A DNA stretch of 54,564 nucleotides, taken from the NCBI GenBank assembly GCA_039024315.1, contig JBCCQN010000027.1:1-54564 (forward strand), read 5' to 3'. Numbering within the stretch: the first letter of the stretch is position 1; every line of letters begins with the position of its first letter. The translations under genes and the position numbers were made by a program. Source of the DNA: JBCAWW01 sp039024315. GTDB lineage: Bacteria > Bacteroidota > Bacteroidia > J057. The notes under the pieces are model-generated. The model searched no databases, was not told where the DNA came from, and worked only from the letters and a program-made list of their open reading frames with translations. Positions 16,886-23,762 of the stretch are shown here, in pieces.

Positions 16886-17313
16886 TATTTTACTACTATA
16901 CTCTGTTCCTGATAGTATTTGGTACCATCTTGTTGATAGCTTAGTTGTACTATCCAATGGCCTTGCCGAACGCTTGCCTTGTCCAGTACCTGCTGACCAT
17001 CCGCAAGTTGAAGAGCTAACTTTTGGTCCAGATTATGATCTGAGGGGCGATATAAATTAATCTCGCCGCTTGCATTTTGTAGTGCTGTAGGGAAGGTAAA
17101 GACGATAGCATGATCGCTTTGTGTGATCAAGGGTTTTTCTTCGAGTAAGGCTTGGTTATGCATCTCATCAATCCGGCTTTGATAGTTGACCTCTGCTTCG
17201 TAATAATCGGTACGAACCAGTTGATATTTATGTCCGGTAGAGGCAATGACACCGCTTAGGATTACGGCAACAAAGCCGATGTATAAGGCGGCGATCTTAT
17301 ATTTCCAGCTCAT
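16885..17313 (-). CDS. ccoH: FixH/CcoH family cbb3 oxidase assembly protein
   Basis: Protein of 142 residues from the ATG at 17313. One N-terminal membrane helix (YKIAALYIGFVAVILSGVIAS) is followed by a periplasmic domain starting YYEAEVNYQSRIDE and ending with a beta-rich part (NLYRPSDHNLDQKLAL...GHWIVQLSYQQDG). The YY.AE..YQ..ID motif is typical of FixH. It helps assemble or stabilise the cbb3 oxidase. A GTG at 17346 overlapping the ccoG stop is an alternative start, but its extra residues are not signal-like. The stop overlaps the next gene's ATG. Confidence 0.85.
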   Translation of the reverse strand: MSWKYKIAALYIGFVAVILSGVIASTGHKYQLVRTDYYEAEVNYQSRIDEMHNQALLEEKPLITQSDHAIVFTFPTALQNASGEINLYRPSDHNLDQKLALQLADGQQVLDKASVRQGHWIVQLSYQQDGTKYYQEQSIVVK

Positions 17314-17342
17314 GGTACTTTGCTTTTTAGGATTAAAAAAAA

Positions 17343-18761
17343 TCACATCATTGGGCCCAAAAAATTAACGGCTACTTCGTCTATCATCCGGTCTCCCGAC
17401 CAGATTTCGATGCGAATGCGTTGCTTATAGCTATGGAGTTCCGCTGGCGGGATATCTACCATCATTACCCCCTTATTCATCGCTTGAGGCTTCATCACAA
17501 TATCTTTACCGACACGGGTGATTTTACCGCCTGCGGGATCTATCAGTTTGAAGGAAAGCGGAAATTCTTTTTGGGTTTTGTTGACGATCTGGTAATTGTA
17601 AACATTGCGAAACCAGCCTGCTTCAGTCTTCTCGAGTAACATACCCGGAGTCCGCAAGATGGTGGCTTCTACGTCTGCTCTTCCCGCCAAAGAGAAGCCC
17701 AATACACTCAAAAGTGCAACTAAGACGATTGAGTAGCCAGCAACGCGAGCCGTAAAGCGGAAGGGAGTCCCCGTTTCGATTCCTTGGTGAGAGTCGTAGC
17801 GGATGAGGCCTCTAGGCTTTTTCAATTTGTCCATGACCGAGTCGCAAGCGTCAATACAAGCGGTACAATTGACACATTCCATTTGCGTACCATTGCGGAT
17901 ATCGATCCCAGTAGGACAAACCGCTACACATAGCTTGCAGTCCACACAATCGCCTTTAGGCTGTTCGATTGTTTGTTTTTTGCGACGCTTAGCGCGCGGT
18001 TCTCCCCTAAGCCAATCGTAGGCTACCACTATACTATCCTTGGTCAGTAGCACCCCTTGCAAGCGACCATAAGGGCAGACCGCAATACAGGCTTGCTCAC
18101 GGAAATAGGCAAAGACAAAGAAGAAAATCCCCGAGAAGATCATCACAAAGCTGAACTTACCCCAATTGGCCTGAGGAGACTCAGTCACAATCGTAGCCAA
18201 CTCTTCGACCCCAATGATATAGGCCATGACCAAATTGGCAATCAAGAAGGCTATAGCATAAAAAATGGCCCATTTGCTTCCTTTCTTAAGTATTTTATCA
18301 CGGTTCCAAGCTTGCTTGTCTAATTTACGTTGCTGGATATTTGTTCCCTCGATCCAGTATTCGATCTTTCTGAAAACCATTTCCATAAAAATGGTTTGGG
18401 GGCAGGCCCAACCGCACCAAATACGACCAAATATCACGGTAAATAAGACAATGAAAACAAACAGGGCAATCATCGCCAAGGCGAAGAGGTGAAAGTCCTG
18501 TGGCCAGAACGGAATACCGAAAAGGATGAACTTACGTTCAAGGATGTTGAACAGCAAAAAGGGCTGTCCGTTCATTTTCAAAAAAGGCCCAATAAAGAGT
18601 AATCCGAGGAAGAAAGCACTTAGCCAAGTGCGAAGATTGTAGAATTTACCCTTGGGTTTCTTAGGGAAAATCCAGCGTCTTTTACCACTCTCATCAACAG
18701 TAGCGATCGAGTCGCGGTACTCCTCAGTATCTTGTGCTTCTACTTCGACAAAGCTAATCAT
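17343..18761 (-). CDS. ccoG: Cytochrome c oxidase accessory protein CcoG
   Basis: Protein of 472 residues. N-terminal membrane segments hold the conserved FGRIWCGWACPQTIFMEMVFRKIEYWIEG; an ACIAVCPYGRLQGVL motif and a ferredoxin-like pair of clusters (CVDCKLCVAVCPTGIDIRNGTQMECVNCTACIDAC) follow, then an immunoglobulin-like C-terminal domain (IG_CcoG type, NYQIVNKTQKEFPLSF). CcoG is thought to reduce copper for oxidase assembly. ATG at 18761. It lies 63 bases after ccoP, the widest spacing of the operon, and an intercistronic hairpin fills that gap. Confidence 0.94.
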   Translation of the reverse strand: MISFVEVEAQDTEEYRDSIATVDESGKRRWIFPKKPKGKFYNLRTWLSAFFLGLLFIGPFLKMNGQPFLLFNILERKFILFGIPFWPQDFHLFALAMIALFVFIVLFTVIFGRIWCGWACPQTIFMEMVFRKIEYWIEGTNIQQRKLDKQAWNRDKILKKGSKWAIFYAIAFLIANLVMAYIIGVEELATIVTESPQANWGKFSFVMIFSGIFFFVFAYFREQACIAVCPYGRLQGVLLTKDSIVVAYDWLRGEPRAKRRKKQTIEQPKGDCVDCKLCVAVCPTGIDIRNGTQMECVNCTACIDACDSVMDKLKKPRGLIRYDSHQGIETGTPFRFTARVAGYSIVLVALLSVLGFSLAGRADVEATILRTPGMLLEKTEAGWFRNVYNYQIVNKTQKEFPLSFKLIDPAGGKITRVGKDIVMKPQAMNKGVMMVDIPPAELHSYKQRIRIEIWSGDRMIDEVAVNFLGPMM

Positions 18762-18794
18762 GATCAGTCAGTTCTGTAGGTTGGCAATACTCAT

Positions 18795-18819
18795 AGAGGC
18801 AGGGCAGTACCCTGCCTCT
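18795..18819 (-). other. Intercistronic hairpin between ccoP and ccoG
   Basis: AGAGGCAGGG (18795-18804) and CCCTGCCTCT (18810-18819) form a perfect 10-bp stem with a 5-base loop. No T run follows on either strand, so it looks like an mRNA processing or stability element rather than a terminator. It separates the oxidase subunits from the assembly genes. Confidence 0.6.
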
Positions 18820-18824
18820 AATAC

Positions 18825-19745
18825 TTAATTCATCGAAATATTGGCTGTTGCTTGCGTAGTATCTACCCCAGCCGTATCAGGTCGAAAAAGCTCCCCTTGC
18901 GGCGCCTTGGCGCCGGGTGGGTTCGTTCCCTGCAAGGTTAAAATAAAACTCGCTACCGCTTGCATTTCCTGCGGCTTGAGCATCTCCTGCCAAGGAGTCA
19001 TCCCCTTGTCAATGACCCCGTACTTGATAGTTTTGAAGACATCTTTGATGTCGCCACCGTGGATCCAATATTCGTCCGTCATATTGGGTCCAATCCCTCC
19101 TTGGCCTTCCGCCCCGTGGCAGGCAACACAGTAGGTAATGAAGATTTGTTCACCCTCAGCAATCTTTATTGCATCAGTGAGGGCTACCACATTGTTTTCG
19201 TTTACCCCTGCAGCTACTTTGGCGAGATAGGCCTCTTTGATCACTTCGGCTTCCTGCATTTCTGCTATATACTCCTTCTCAGAGGACCAATCGGTACCAA
19301 TGTGATAGTAAGCTAGATATACAATGGCACAGCCGATAGTAATGTAAAAACCATAGAGCCACCAAGGCGGCAGACTATTGTCCAGTTCTCGGATACCATC
19401 ATAATCGTGGCCCATATCAATACTTGCTTCCTGCGCTACTGGGACTGCGGCTACCAGTTTTTTGTTCCACCACTTCCAGCTAAAGGTTTTCTTCTCTAGT
19501 GGGATGGCTTCGACACTTGCGGCAGCTTCAGCGGTAGTTTCGGCTTGGGGGGCTTTTTCACGAATAAGGTAGAATACCGTCAACGCCAAAATCACGATCA
19601 CTAAACCTAGCGCGATCATCGTGAAGATCAGCGTCAGCATCAAGGATGAGGAGGAAACCCCATTTATATCTTGGGCTATTAGGGACCCGCCCCCAAAAAG
19701 GGCGAGTCCGGTTGTTAACAGCGTTTTGAAATTCTTTCTGCTCAT
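18825..19745 (-). CDS. ccoP: cbb3 oxidase monohaem subunit CcoP
   Basis: Protein of 306 residues. An N-terminal membrane segment (about 36-62) and a linker lead to the conserved cbb3 domain (IRELDNSLPPWWLYGFYITI, second membrane segment ~128-147). A single cytochrome c domain has CVACH at about residue 207 and a distal Met in GMTPWQEML. Proteobacterial CcoP has two haems; one is usual in Bacteroidota. It delivers electrons to the catalytic subunit. Its ATG overlaps the ccoQ stop (TAATG). Confidence 0.93.
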   Translation of the reverse strand: MSRKNFKTLLTTGLALFGGGSLIAQDINGVSSSSLMLTLIFTMIALGLVIVILALTVFYLIREKAPQAETTAEAAASVEAIPLEKKTFSWKWWNKKLVAAVPVAQEASIDMGHDYDGIRELDNSLPPWWLYGFYITIGCAIVYLAYYHIGTDWSSEKEYIAEMQEAEVIKEAYLAKVAAGVNENNVVALTDAIKIAEGEQIFITYCVACHGAEGQGGIGPNMTDEYWIHGGDIKDVFKTIKYGVIDKGMTPWQEMLKPQEMQAVASFILTLQGTNPPGAKAPQGELFRPDTAGVDTTQATANISMN

Positions 19746-19945
19746 TAGTTTTGCGTTTTGCCGTGAGTAGTTACAGTGGACGTAGGATCATCTTCTAGAG
19801 GGATGAAGGATAATTCACCAATCTTGCGCTTGTCCATCTTGAAGGTGTAAAAGGTGATAAGGCTAAAGATGATCATGAAGAGTACGATCGCGATCACGGG
19901 AAAGAGACTTACACCGTCGATATTGGCTAATACTTCTTTATGCAT
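19745..19945 (-). CDS. ccoQ: Small cbb3 oxidase subunit CcoQ
   Basis: Protein of 66 residues with one membrane helix (VSLFPVIAIVLFMIIFSLITFYTF) followed by a short basic-then-polar cytoplasmic tail (KMDKRKIGELSFIPLEDD). Size, topology and position between ccoNO and ccoP identify it as the CcoQ/FixQ type subunit, which stabilises the complex. It lies 20 bases after ccoNO. Confidence 0.88.
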   Translation of the reverse strand: MHKEVLANIDGVSLFPVIAIVLFMIIFSLITFYTFKMDKRKIGELSFIPLEDDPTSTVTTHGKTQN

Positions 19946-19965
19946 TTTCTTAGATTTTCTAGGTG

Positions 19966-22185
19966 TTACTTAGTACTCAAACTTGGATCAGCAGTCTTAG
20001 TGATATCTACCCCCAAACGTTGGAGATAAGCGATCACTGCCATAATCTCTTTATCTGATTTCTCACTGATACCAGGACTATCTGGCAATTCTTCTTGAAT
20101 GCGATCGGCAATCTCTTGGGCTTGCTGCTGCAAGTCCGCTACTGCCTGTGCTTCATAGCCCTCAGGATATGGCACCCCAAGGGTACGCATAGTCGAGATC
20201 TTACTTTCTGTAGTAGAAATATCCAGTGTGTTTTCGTGTAGCCAAGAGTAGCGAGGCATGATAGAGCCATCAGAGGTAGAGCGCGGATCATACATGTGGC
20301 GATAGTGCCAGCTGTCAGACTTACGCAGCTTGGGATTACCTCCTTCTCTGGCCAAATCTGGACCGGTGCGTTTTGACCCCCATTGGAATGGGTGATCATA
20401 GACAAACTCACCCGCTTTGGAATACTCTCCGTAACGTTCTGTCTCAGAACGGAAAGGTCTAATCATCTGAGAGTGGCAAGTGTAACAGCCTTCTCGGATA
20501 TAGATATCTCGGCCTTCGAGCTCTAGCGGAGTATAAGGTTGTACCGCGGTGATCTGAGGCACATTATCCTGTACCAAGAAAGTAGGAATCATCTCCACTA
20601 ACCCTCCAATGAGGATGAGGACAAGACTACCAAATAGCATCTGCATGGGGCGACGCTCGATCCAGCGGTGCCAGTACTCACCTTGGTGAGATTTATATTC
20701 CTTCGCTAAAGCAGGCGCACTCGCTTTTTCGTTGGCGACAAGCGAACCTTTACGAGCAGTAGCTACCAAATTATAAACCATCACAAATACCCCAACCAAA
20801 TAAAGCGTACCTCCAAGACCACGGGTCCAGTACATGGGGATGATTTGAGTTACCGTTTCGAGGAAATTACCATAAACGAGGAAGCCATCAGCATCAAATT
20901 GCTTCCACATAGTACCTTGGGTAAATCCAGCCCAGTACATCGGTAGAGCATAAAAGATGATTCCCAGCGTTCCTGTCCAGAAATGGAAATTGGCCAACTT
21001 CTGAGAGTGGAGTTTGGTCTTCCACATTTTGGGGATCAACCAATACAACACCCCAAAGGTCAAGAAGCCGTTCCATCCTAAAGTACCAATGTGCACGTGG
21101 CCAATAGTCCAGTCAGTATAGTGAGTCAAGGCATTAAAGCTCTTGATCGAAAGCATGGGACCTTCGAAGGTCGCCATACCATAGGCCGTAACGGCCACTA
21201 CCATAAACTTAAGAATAGGATCAGTCCGTACTCGATCCCAGGCCCCTCTAAGGGTCATCAGGCCATTGAGCATCCCCCCCCATGAGGGGAAGATCAACAT
21301 GATCGAGAATACTACTCCGAGAGACTGCGCCCAATCAGGCAGGGCAGTGTACAGCAAGTGGTGAGGTCCGGCCCAGATGTAGATAAAAATCAAGGCCCAG
21401 AAGTGAATGATTGACAAGCGATACGAATAAACCGGACGATTAGAAGCCTTAGGGATGAAGTAGTACATCAAACCTAGGTAAGGTGTCGTCAGGAAAAATG
21501 CTACCGCATTGTGACCGTACCACCACTGTACAAGGGCATCTTGGACCCCAGCAAAAACAGAGTAACTCTGCCACATACTCGCAGGAAGCTCCAAGCTGTT
21601 GACTACGTGTAGTACCGTAACCGTAACCCAAGTCGCGATATAAAACCAAATCGCAACGTAAATGTGACGTTCACGGCGTTTGTTGATAGTCAGAAACATG
21701 TTCAAACCGAAGATGATCCAGACCACCGCGATCGCTAAGTCAATTGGCCATTCAAGTTCGGCATACTCTTTTCCAGTCGTAATCCCTAGCGGAAGGGTGA
21801 TCAAGGCCGCGAGAATGATTGCCTGCCAACCCCAGAAATGGAGCTTGCTGAGTACATCACTGTACATACGTGCCTTAGTCAAACGCTGTAATGAGTAGTA
21901 CACACCCATGAAAATCCCGTTACCCACAAAGGCAAAAATCACCGCATTGGTGTGCAGTGGGCGGAGACGACCAAAGGACATGAAGCTGATTTCGTCCCAA
22001 AGAAAGAAATTCGGTAATACGAATTGAAACGAAACGATGAGCCCCACCAGCATGCCGGCTAGGCCCCAGATGACAGATGCTATCGCAAAATTTCGGACGA
22101 TCGCATTGTCGTAGTAGAAGGTTTCTACCTGGGTTTGACGAACTGTGCCAGTTGAGGTAGAGCTTGATGACGGATTCTGTAACAT
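19966..22185 (-). CDS. ccoNO: Fused cbb3 oxidase subunits I and II (CcoN-CcoO)
   Basis: Protein of 739 residues. Residues ~25-480 are the haem-copper oxidase subunit CcoN, with membrane helices and His-ligand segments such as GRLRPLHTNAVIFAF, QWWYGHNAVAFFLT, GPHHLLYTALPDW and HYTDWTIGHVHIGTLGWNG. A membrane linker leads to CcoO, with GREGCYTCH-type haem attachment (CYTCH, about residue 567) and RTGPDLAREGG, and ends in a motif-rich tail. The fusion is characteristic of Bacteroidota. It reduces O2 with high affinity and pumps protons. It lies 12 bases after ccoS. Confidence 0.96.
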   Translation of the reverse strand: MLQNPSSSSTSTGTVRQTQVETFYYDNAIVRNFAIASVIWGLAGMLVGLIVSFQFVLPNFFLWDEISFMSFGRLRPLHTNAVIFAFVGNGIFMGVYYSLQRLTKARMYSDVLSKLHFWGWQAIILAALITLPLGITTGKEYAELEWPIDLAIAVVWIIFGLNMFLTINKRRERHIYVAIWFYIATWVTVTVLHVVNSLELPASMWQSYSVFAGVQDALVQWWYGHNAVAFFLTTPYLGLMYYFIPKASNRPVYSYRLSIIHFWALIFIYIWAGPHHLLYTALPDWAQSLGVVFSIMLIFPSWGGMLNGLMTLRGAWDRVRTDPILKFMVVAVTAYGMATFEGPMLSIKSFNALTHYTDWTIGHVHIGTLGWNGFLTFGVLYWLIPKMWKTKLHSQKLANFHFWTGTLGIIFYALPMYWAGFTQGTMWKQFDADGFLVYGNFLETVTQIIPMYWTRGLGGTLYLVGVFVMVYNLVATARKGSLVANEKASAPALAKEYKSHQGEYWHRWIERRPMQMLFGSLVLILIGGLVEMIPTFLVQDNVPQITAVQPYTPLELEGRDIYIREGCYTCHSQMIRPFRSETERYGEYSKAGEFVYDHPFQWGSKRTGPDLAREGGNPKLRKSDSWHYRHMYDPRSTSDGSIMPRYSWLHENTLDISTTESKISTMRTLGVPYPEGYEAQAVADLQQQAQEIADRIQEELPDSPGISEKSDKEIMAVIAYLQRLGVDITKTADPSLSTK

Positions 22186-22197
22186 GGCAGAATTCGA

Positions 22198-22371
22198 TTA
22201 AGATTTAGTGTGATTAGCAGCATTTTCATTATTGGCTTCCTCAAAAAGGATGCGCACCGATGGGGTGTAGTCGTCAGCATATTGGCCCGAACGAACCGCC
22301 CACAAAAAGGCTCCTAAGAAACCCAGTGCCACCAAAAGGCTGATACCGATAAGAATGAAAATCACTGTCAT
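22198..22371 (-). CDS. ccoS: cbb3 oxidase assembly protein CcoS
   Basis: Open frame of 57 residues, below normal length cut-offs. It encodes a single N-terminal membrane helix (VIFILIGISLLVALGFLGAF) followed by WAVRSGQYADDYTPSVRILF, the signature of CcoS, whose members have a GQ(F/Y)DD region right after the helix. CcoS is needed for cofactor insertion into the cbb3 oxidase. ATG at 22371, with a TAAGTTTG box 22 bases upstream and ccoNO 12 bases downstream. It is the first gene of the ccoS-NO-Q-P-G-H operon. Confidence 0.93.
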   Translation of the reverse strand: MTVIFILIGISLLVALGFLGAFLWAVRSGQYADDYTPSVRILFEEANNENAANHTKS

Positions 22372-22393
22372 AGGAATGGATATTTGATTGCTT

Positions 22394-22401
22394 CAAACTT
22401 A
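22394..22401 (-). promoter_or_regulatory. -7 box (TAAGTTTG) of the cco operon
   Basis: Exact TAnnTTTG match on the minus strand, 22 bases before the ccoS ATG. Confidence 0.6.
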
Positions 22402-22444
22402 GTCGCTCTGTACACGACTAAAGATGACAGAAGCAAAAGCCTAT

Positions 22445-22460
22445 AGTGACTTTTGTATGT
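22445..22460 (-). promoter_or_regulatory. Putative Crp-type activator site of the cco operon
   Basis: AGTGACTTTTGTATGT shares its first 12 bases with the site before ccoI (26216). Its offset from the -7 box (51 bp) matches ccoI (50) and the usp operon (51). A further dyad, TTGACATAGGTCAT, lies at 22468-22481. Confidence 0.55.
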
Positions 22461-22496
22461 AATGATGTTGACATAGGTCATCACTTTAGACTTAGC

Positions 22497-22508
22497 TTGT
22501 ATATACAA
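22497..22508. promoter_or_regulatory. Putative MarR operator 1 (TTGTATATACAA)
   Basis: Perfect 12-bp palindrome 23 bases before the marR-type start. A near copy (TTGCATATACAA) precedes the next gene at 23021, with matching bases continuing downstream. Confidence 0.6.
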
Positions 22509-22531
22509 CTTTAATTGTTTAGCTTGCCAAC

Positions 22532-22999
22532 ATGCCTGCAAATAAGCCTACAGCCGGTCCTAATTTTGCTCGGATCAATCCTTCTACTTGTGCCAATGCT
22601 CGCCTTAGACGCCTGCATCGCATGCTCAATCAAGCTTATATGCAAGCCTACAAGCCTTTTGGCCTCCGTGGCAGTATGGTTTCGATTTTATTTATCATCG
22701 GCAAAAAGGCCCCCGTCAACCAAAAGCATTTGGCTGACATTCTCATTTTAGACCCTTCCACTATGAGCCGTGATTTAAAAAAACTAGAAAAAGAAGGTTA
22801 CGTTCTCATCCAAAAAGGAGCTGACCCAAGGCAGTCTGAATTGTTCCTTACCCAAAAGGGCTTTGAGCTGCTTGAAGAAGTTTCCCCCCTCTGGGAAAGC
22901 CTCCACAAACAAGTAGAGGCCATTTTAGGCCAGTTTCAACTGCAGCAAATAGATATGATCACCGAAGCAATCCGCGCCAATTTGCCTTTAAAACCTTAG
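22532..22999 (+). CDS. MarR family transcriptional regulator
   Basis: Protein of 155 residues with the MarR winged helix-turn-helix layout: LRRLHRMLNQAYMQAYKPFGL, a helix-turn-helix (VNQKHLADILILDPSTMSRDLKKLEKEGYV), a wing (LIQKGADPRQSELFLTQKG) and a C-terminal dimer helix. It probably binds TTGyATATACAA palindromes before itself and before the membrane gene that follows 58 bases later. The ligand is unknown and there is no Cys-based redox switch in the helix-turn-helix. It is divergent from ccoS and inserted between ccoS and ccoI. Confidence 0.9.
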   Translation: MPANKPTAGPNFARINPSTCANARLRRLHRMLNQAYMQAYKPFGLRGSMVSILFIIGKKAPVNQKHLADILILDPSTMSRDLKKLEKEGYVLIQKGADPRQSELFLTQKGFELLEEVSPLWESLHKQVEAILGQFQLQQIDMITEAIRANLPLKP

Positions 23000-23020
23000 G
23001 TGATTTTTTTATTTATTGAC

Positions 23021-23032
23021 TTGCATATACAA
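23021..23032. promoter_or_regulatory. Putative MarR operator 2 (TTGCATATACAA)
   Basis: Differs by one base from the perfect palindrome at 22497; 17 of 21 bases match when the downstream ACTWTAAT part is included. It lies 26 bases before the membrane protein start. Confidence 0.55.
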
Positions 23033-23057
23033 CTATAATCACATAATCACACATATC

Positions 23058-23762
23058 ATGATTGCCAATCTCCCCTCTTACATCACCATTGTCTTTATAT
23101 TGACGACGCTTTTGACGCTGTTTTTATTTTATCGGGCTTTTAGAGCTGCTGCGCAGAACGCTTCTAGCGCGAATTGGATACTCGGTGGCATCATCCTATG
23201 GTTGGCCCTACAAGCAGGCTTGAGTTTGGCCGACTTTTATAATACTGATCCCCAGCCAGTGCCTCCGCGCTTTCCGATCGCAGTAGTGCCGACCTTTATC
23301 CTGATAGGGATAGTATTTTTTACCAAGCGTGGTAGGGCCTTTATCGACCGCTTGCCGTTGGATCGACTGCATTGGATACACATAGTACGGATACCCGTAG
23401 AGCTAGTCCTCTATTGGTTGTTTCTCAATCAGGCGGTGCCGGAGATCATGACCTTTGCCGGTCGTAACTTTGACATTATCGCGGGTATCAGCGCTCCGAT
23501 CTTAATTTATTTCGCCTTCATCAAAAAGCAAGGTGGTAAATGGCTCATCATAGGCTGGAATCTTGCCATGTTAGGCTTACTCATCAATATTGTTGCTACC
23601 GCTATCTTAGCTCTGCCCAGCAATTTCCAGCAGATTGCCTTTGATCAACCCAATTGGGCGGTATTGAATTTTCCTTTTAGTTGGCTGCCTGCATTTGTGG
23701 TACCGGTAGTCTTTTTTGCGCATCTGGTAAGCTTGAGACAAGCGTTCCGCGCCGCGGCCTAA
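23058..23762 (+). CDS. Seven-helix-type membrane protein of unknown function
   Basis: Protein of 234 residues from the ATG at 23058 (an upstream in-frame start at 23016 would cover the MarR operator). About six to seven membrane segments are visible, with few charged loops (FFTKRGRAFIDRLPLDRLHWIHIVRIPVE, FIKKQGGKW). No transporter signature is recognised. It lies downstream of a MarR gene with a shared operator-like palindrome, suggesting control by it. The 3' end overlaps the convergent ccoI gene by 86 bp, and its last residues (AFRAAA) are encoded by a GCGTTCCGCG repeat; the same hexapeptide also appears near its N-terminus over a second repeat-like stretch. Confidence 0.75.
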   Translation: MIANLPSYITIVFILTTLLTLFLFYRAFRAAAQNASSANWILGGIILWLALQAGLSLADFYNTDPQPVPPRFPIAVVPTFILIGIVFFTKRGRAFIDRLPLDRLHWIHIVRIPVELVLYWLFLNQAVPEIMTFAGRNFDIIAGISAPILIYFAFIKKQGGKWLIIGWNLAMLGLLINIVATAILALPSNFQQIAFDQPNWAVLNFPFSWLPAFVVPVVFFAHLVSLRQAFRAAA

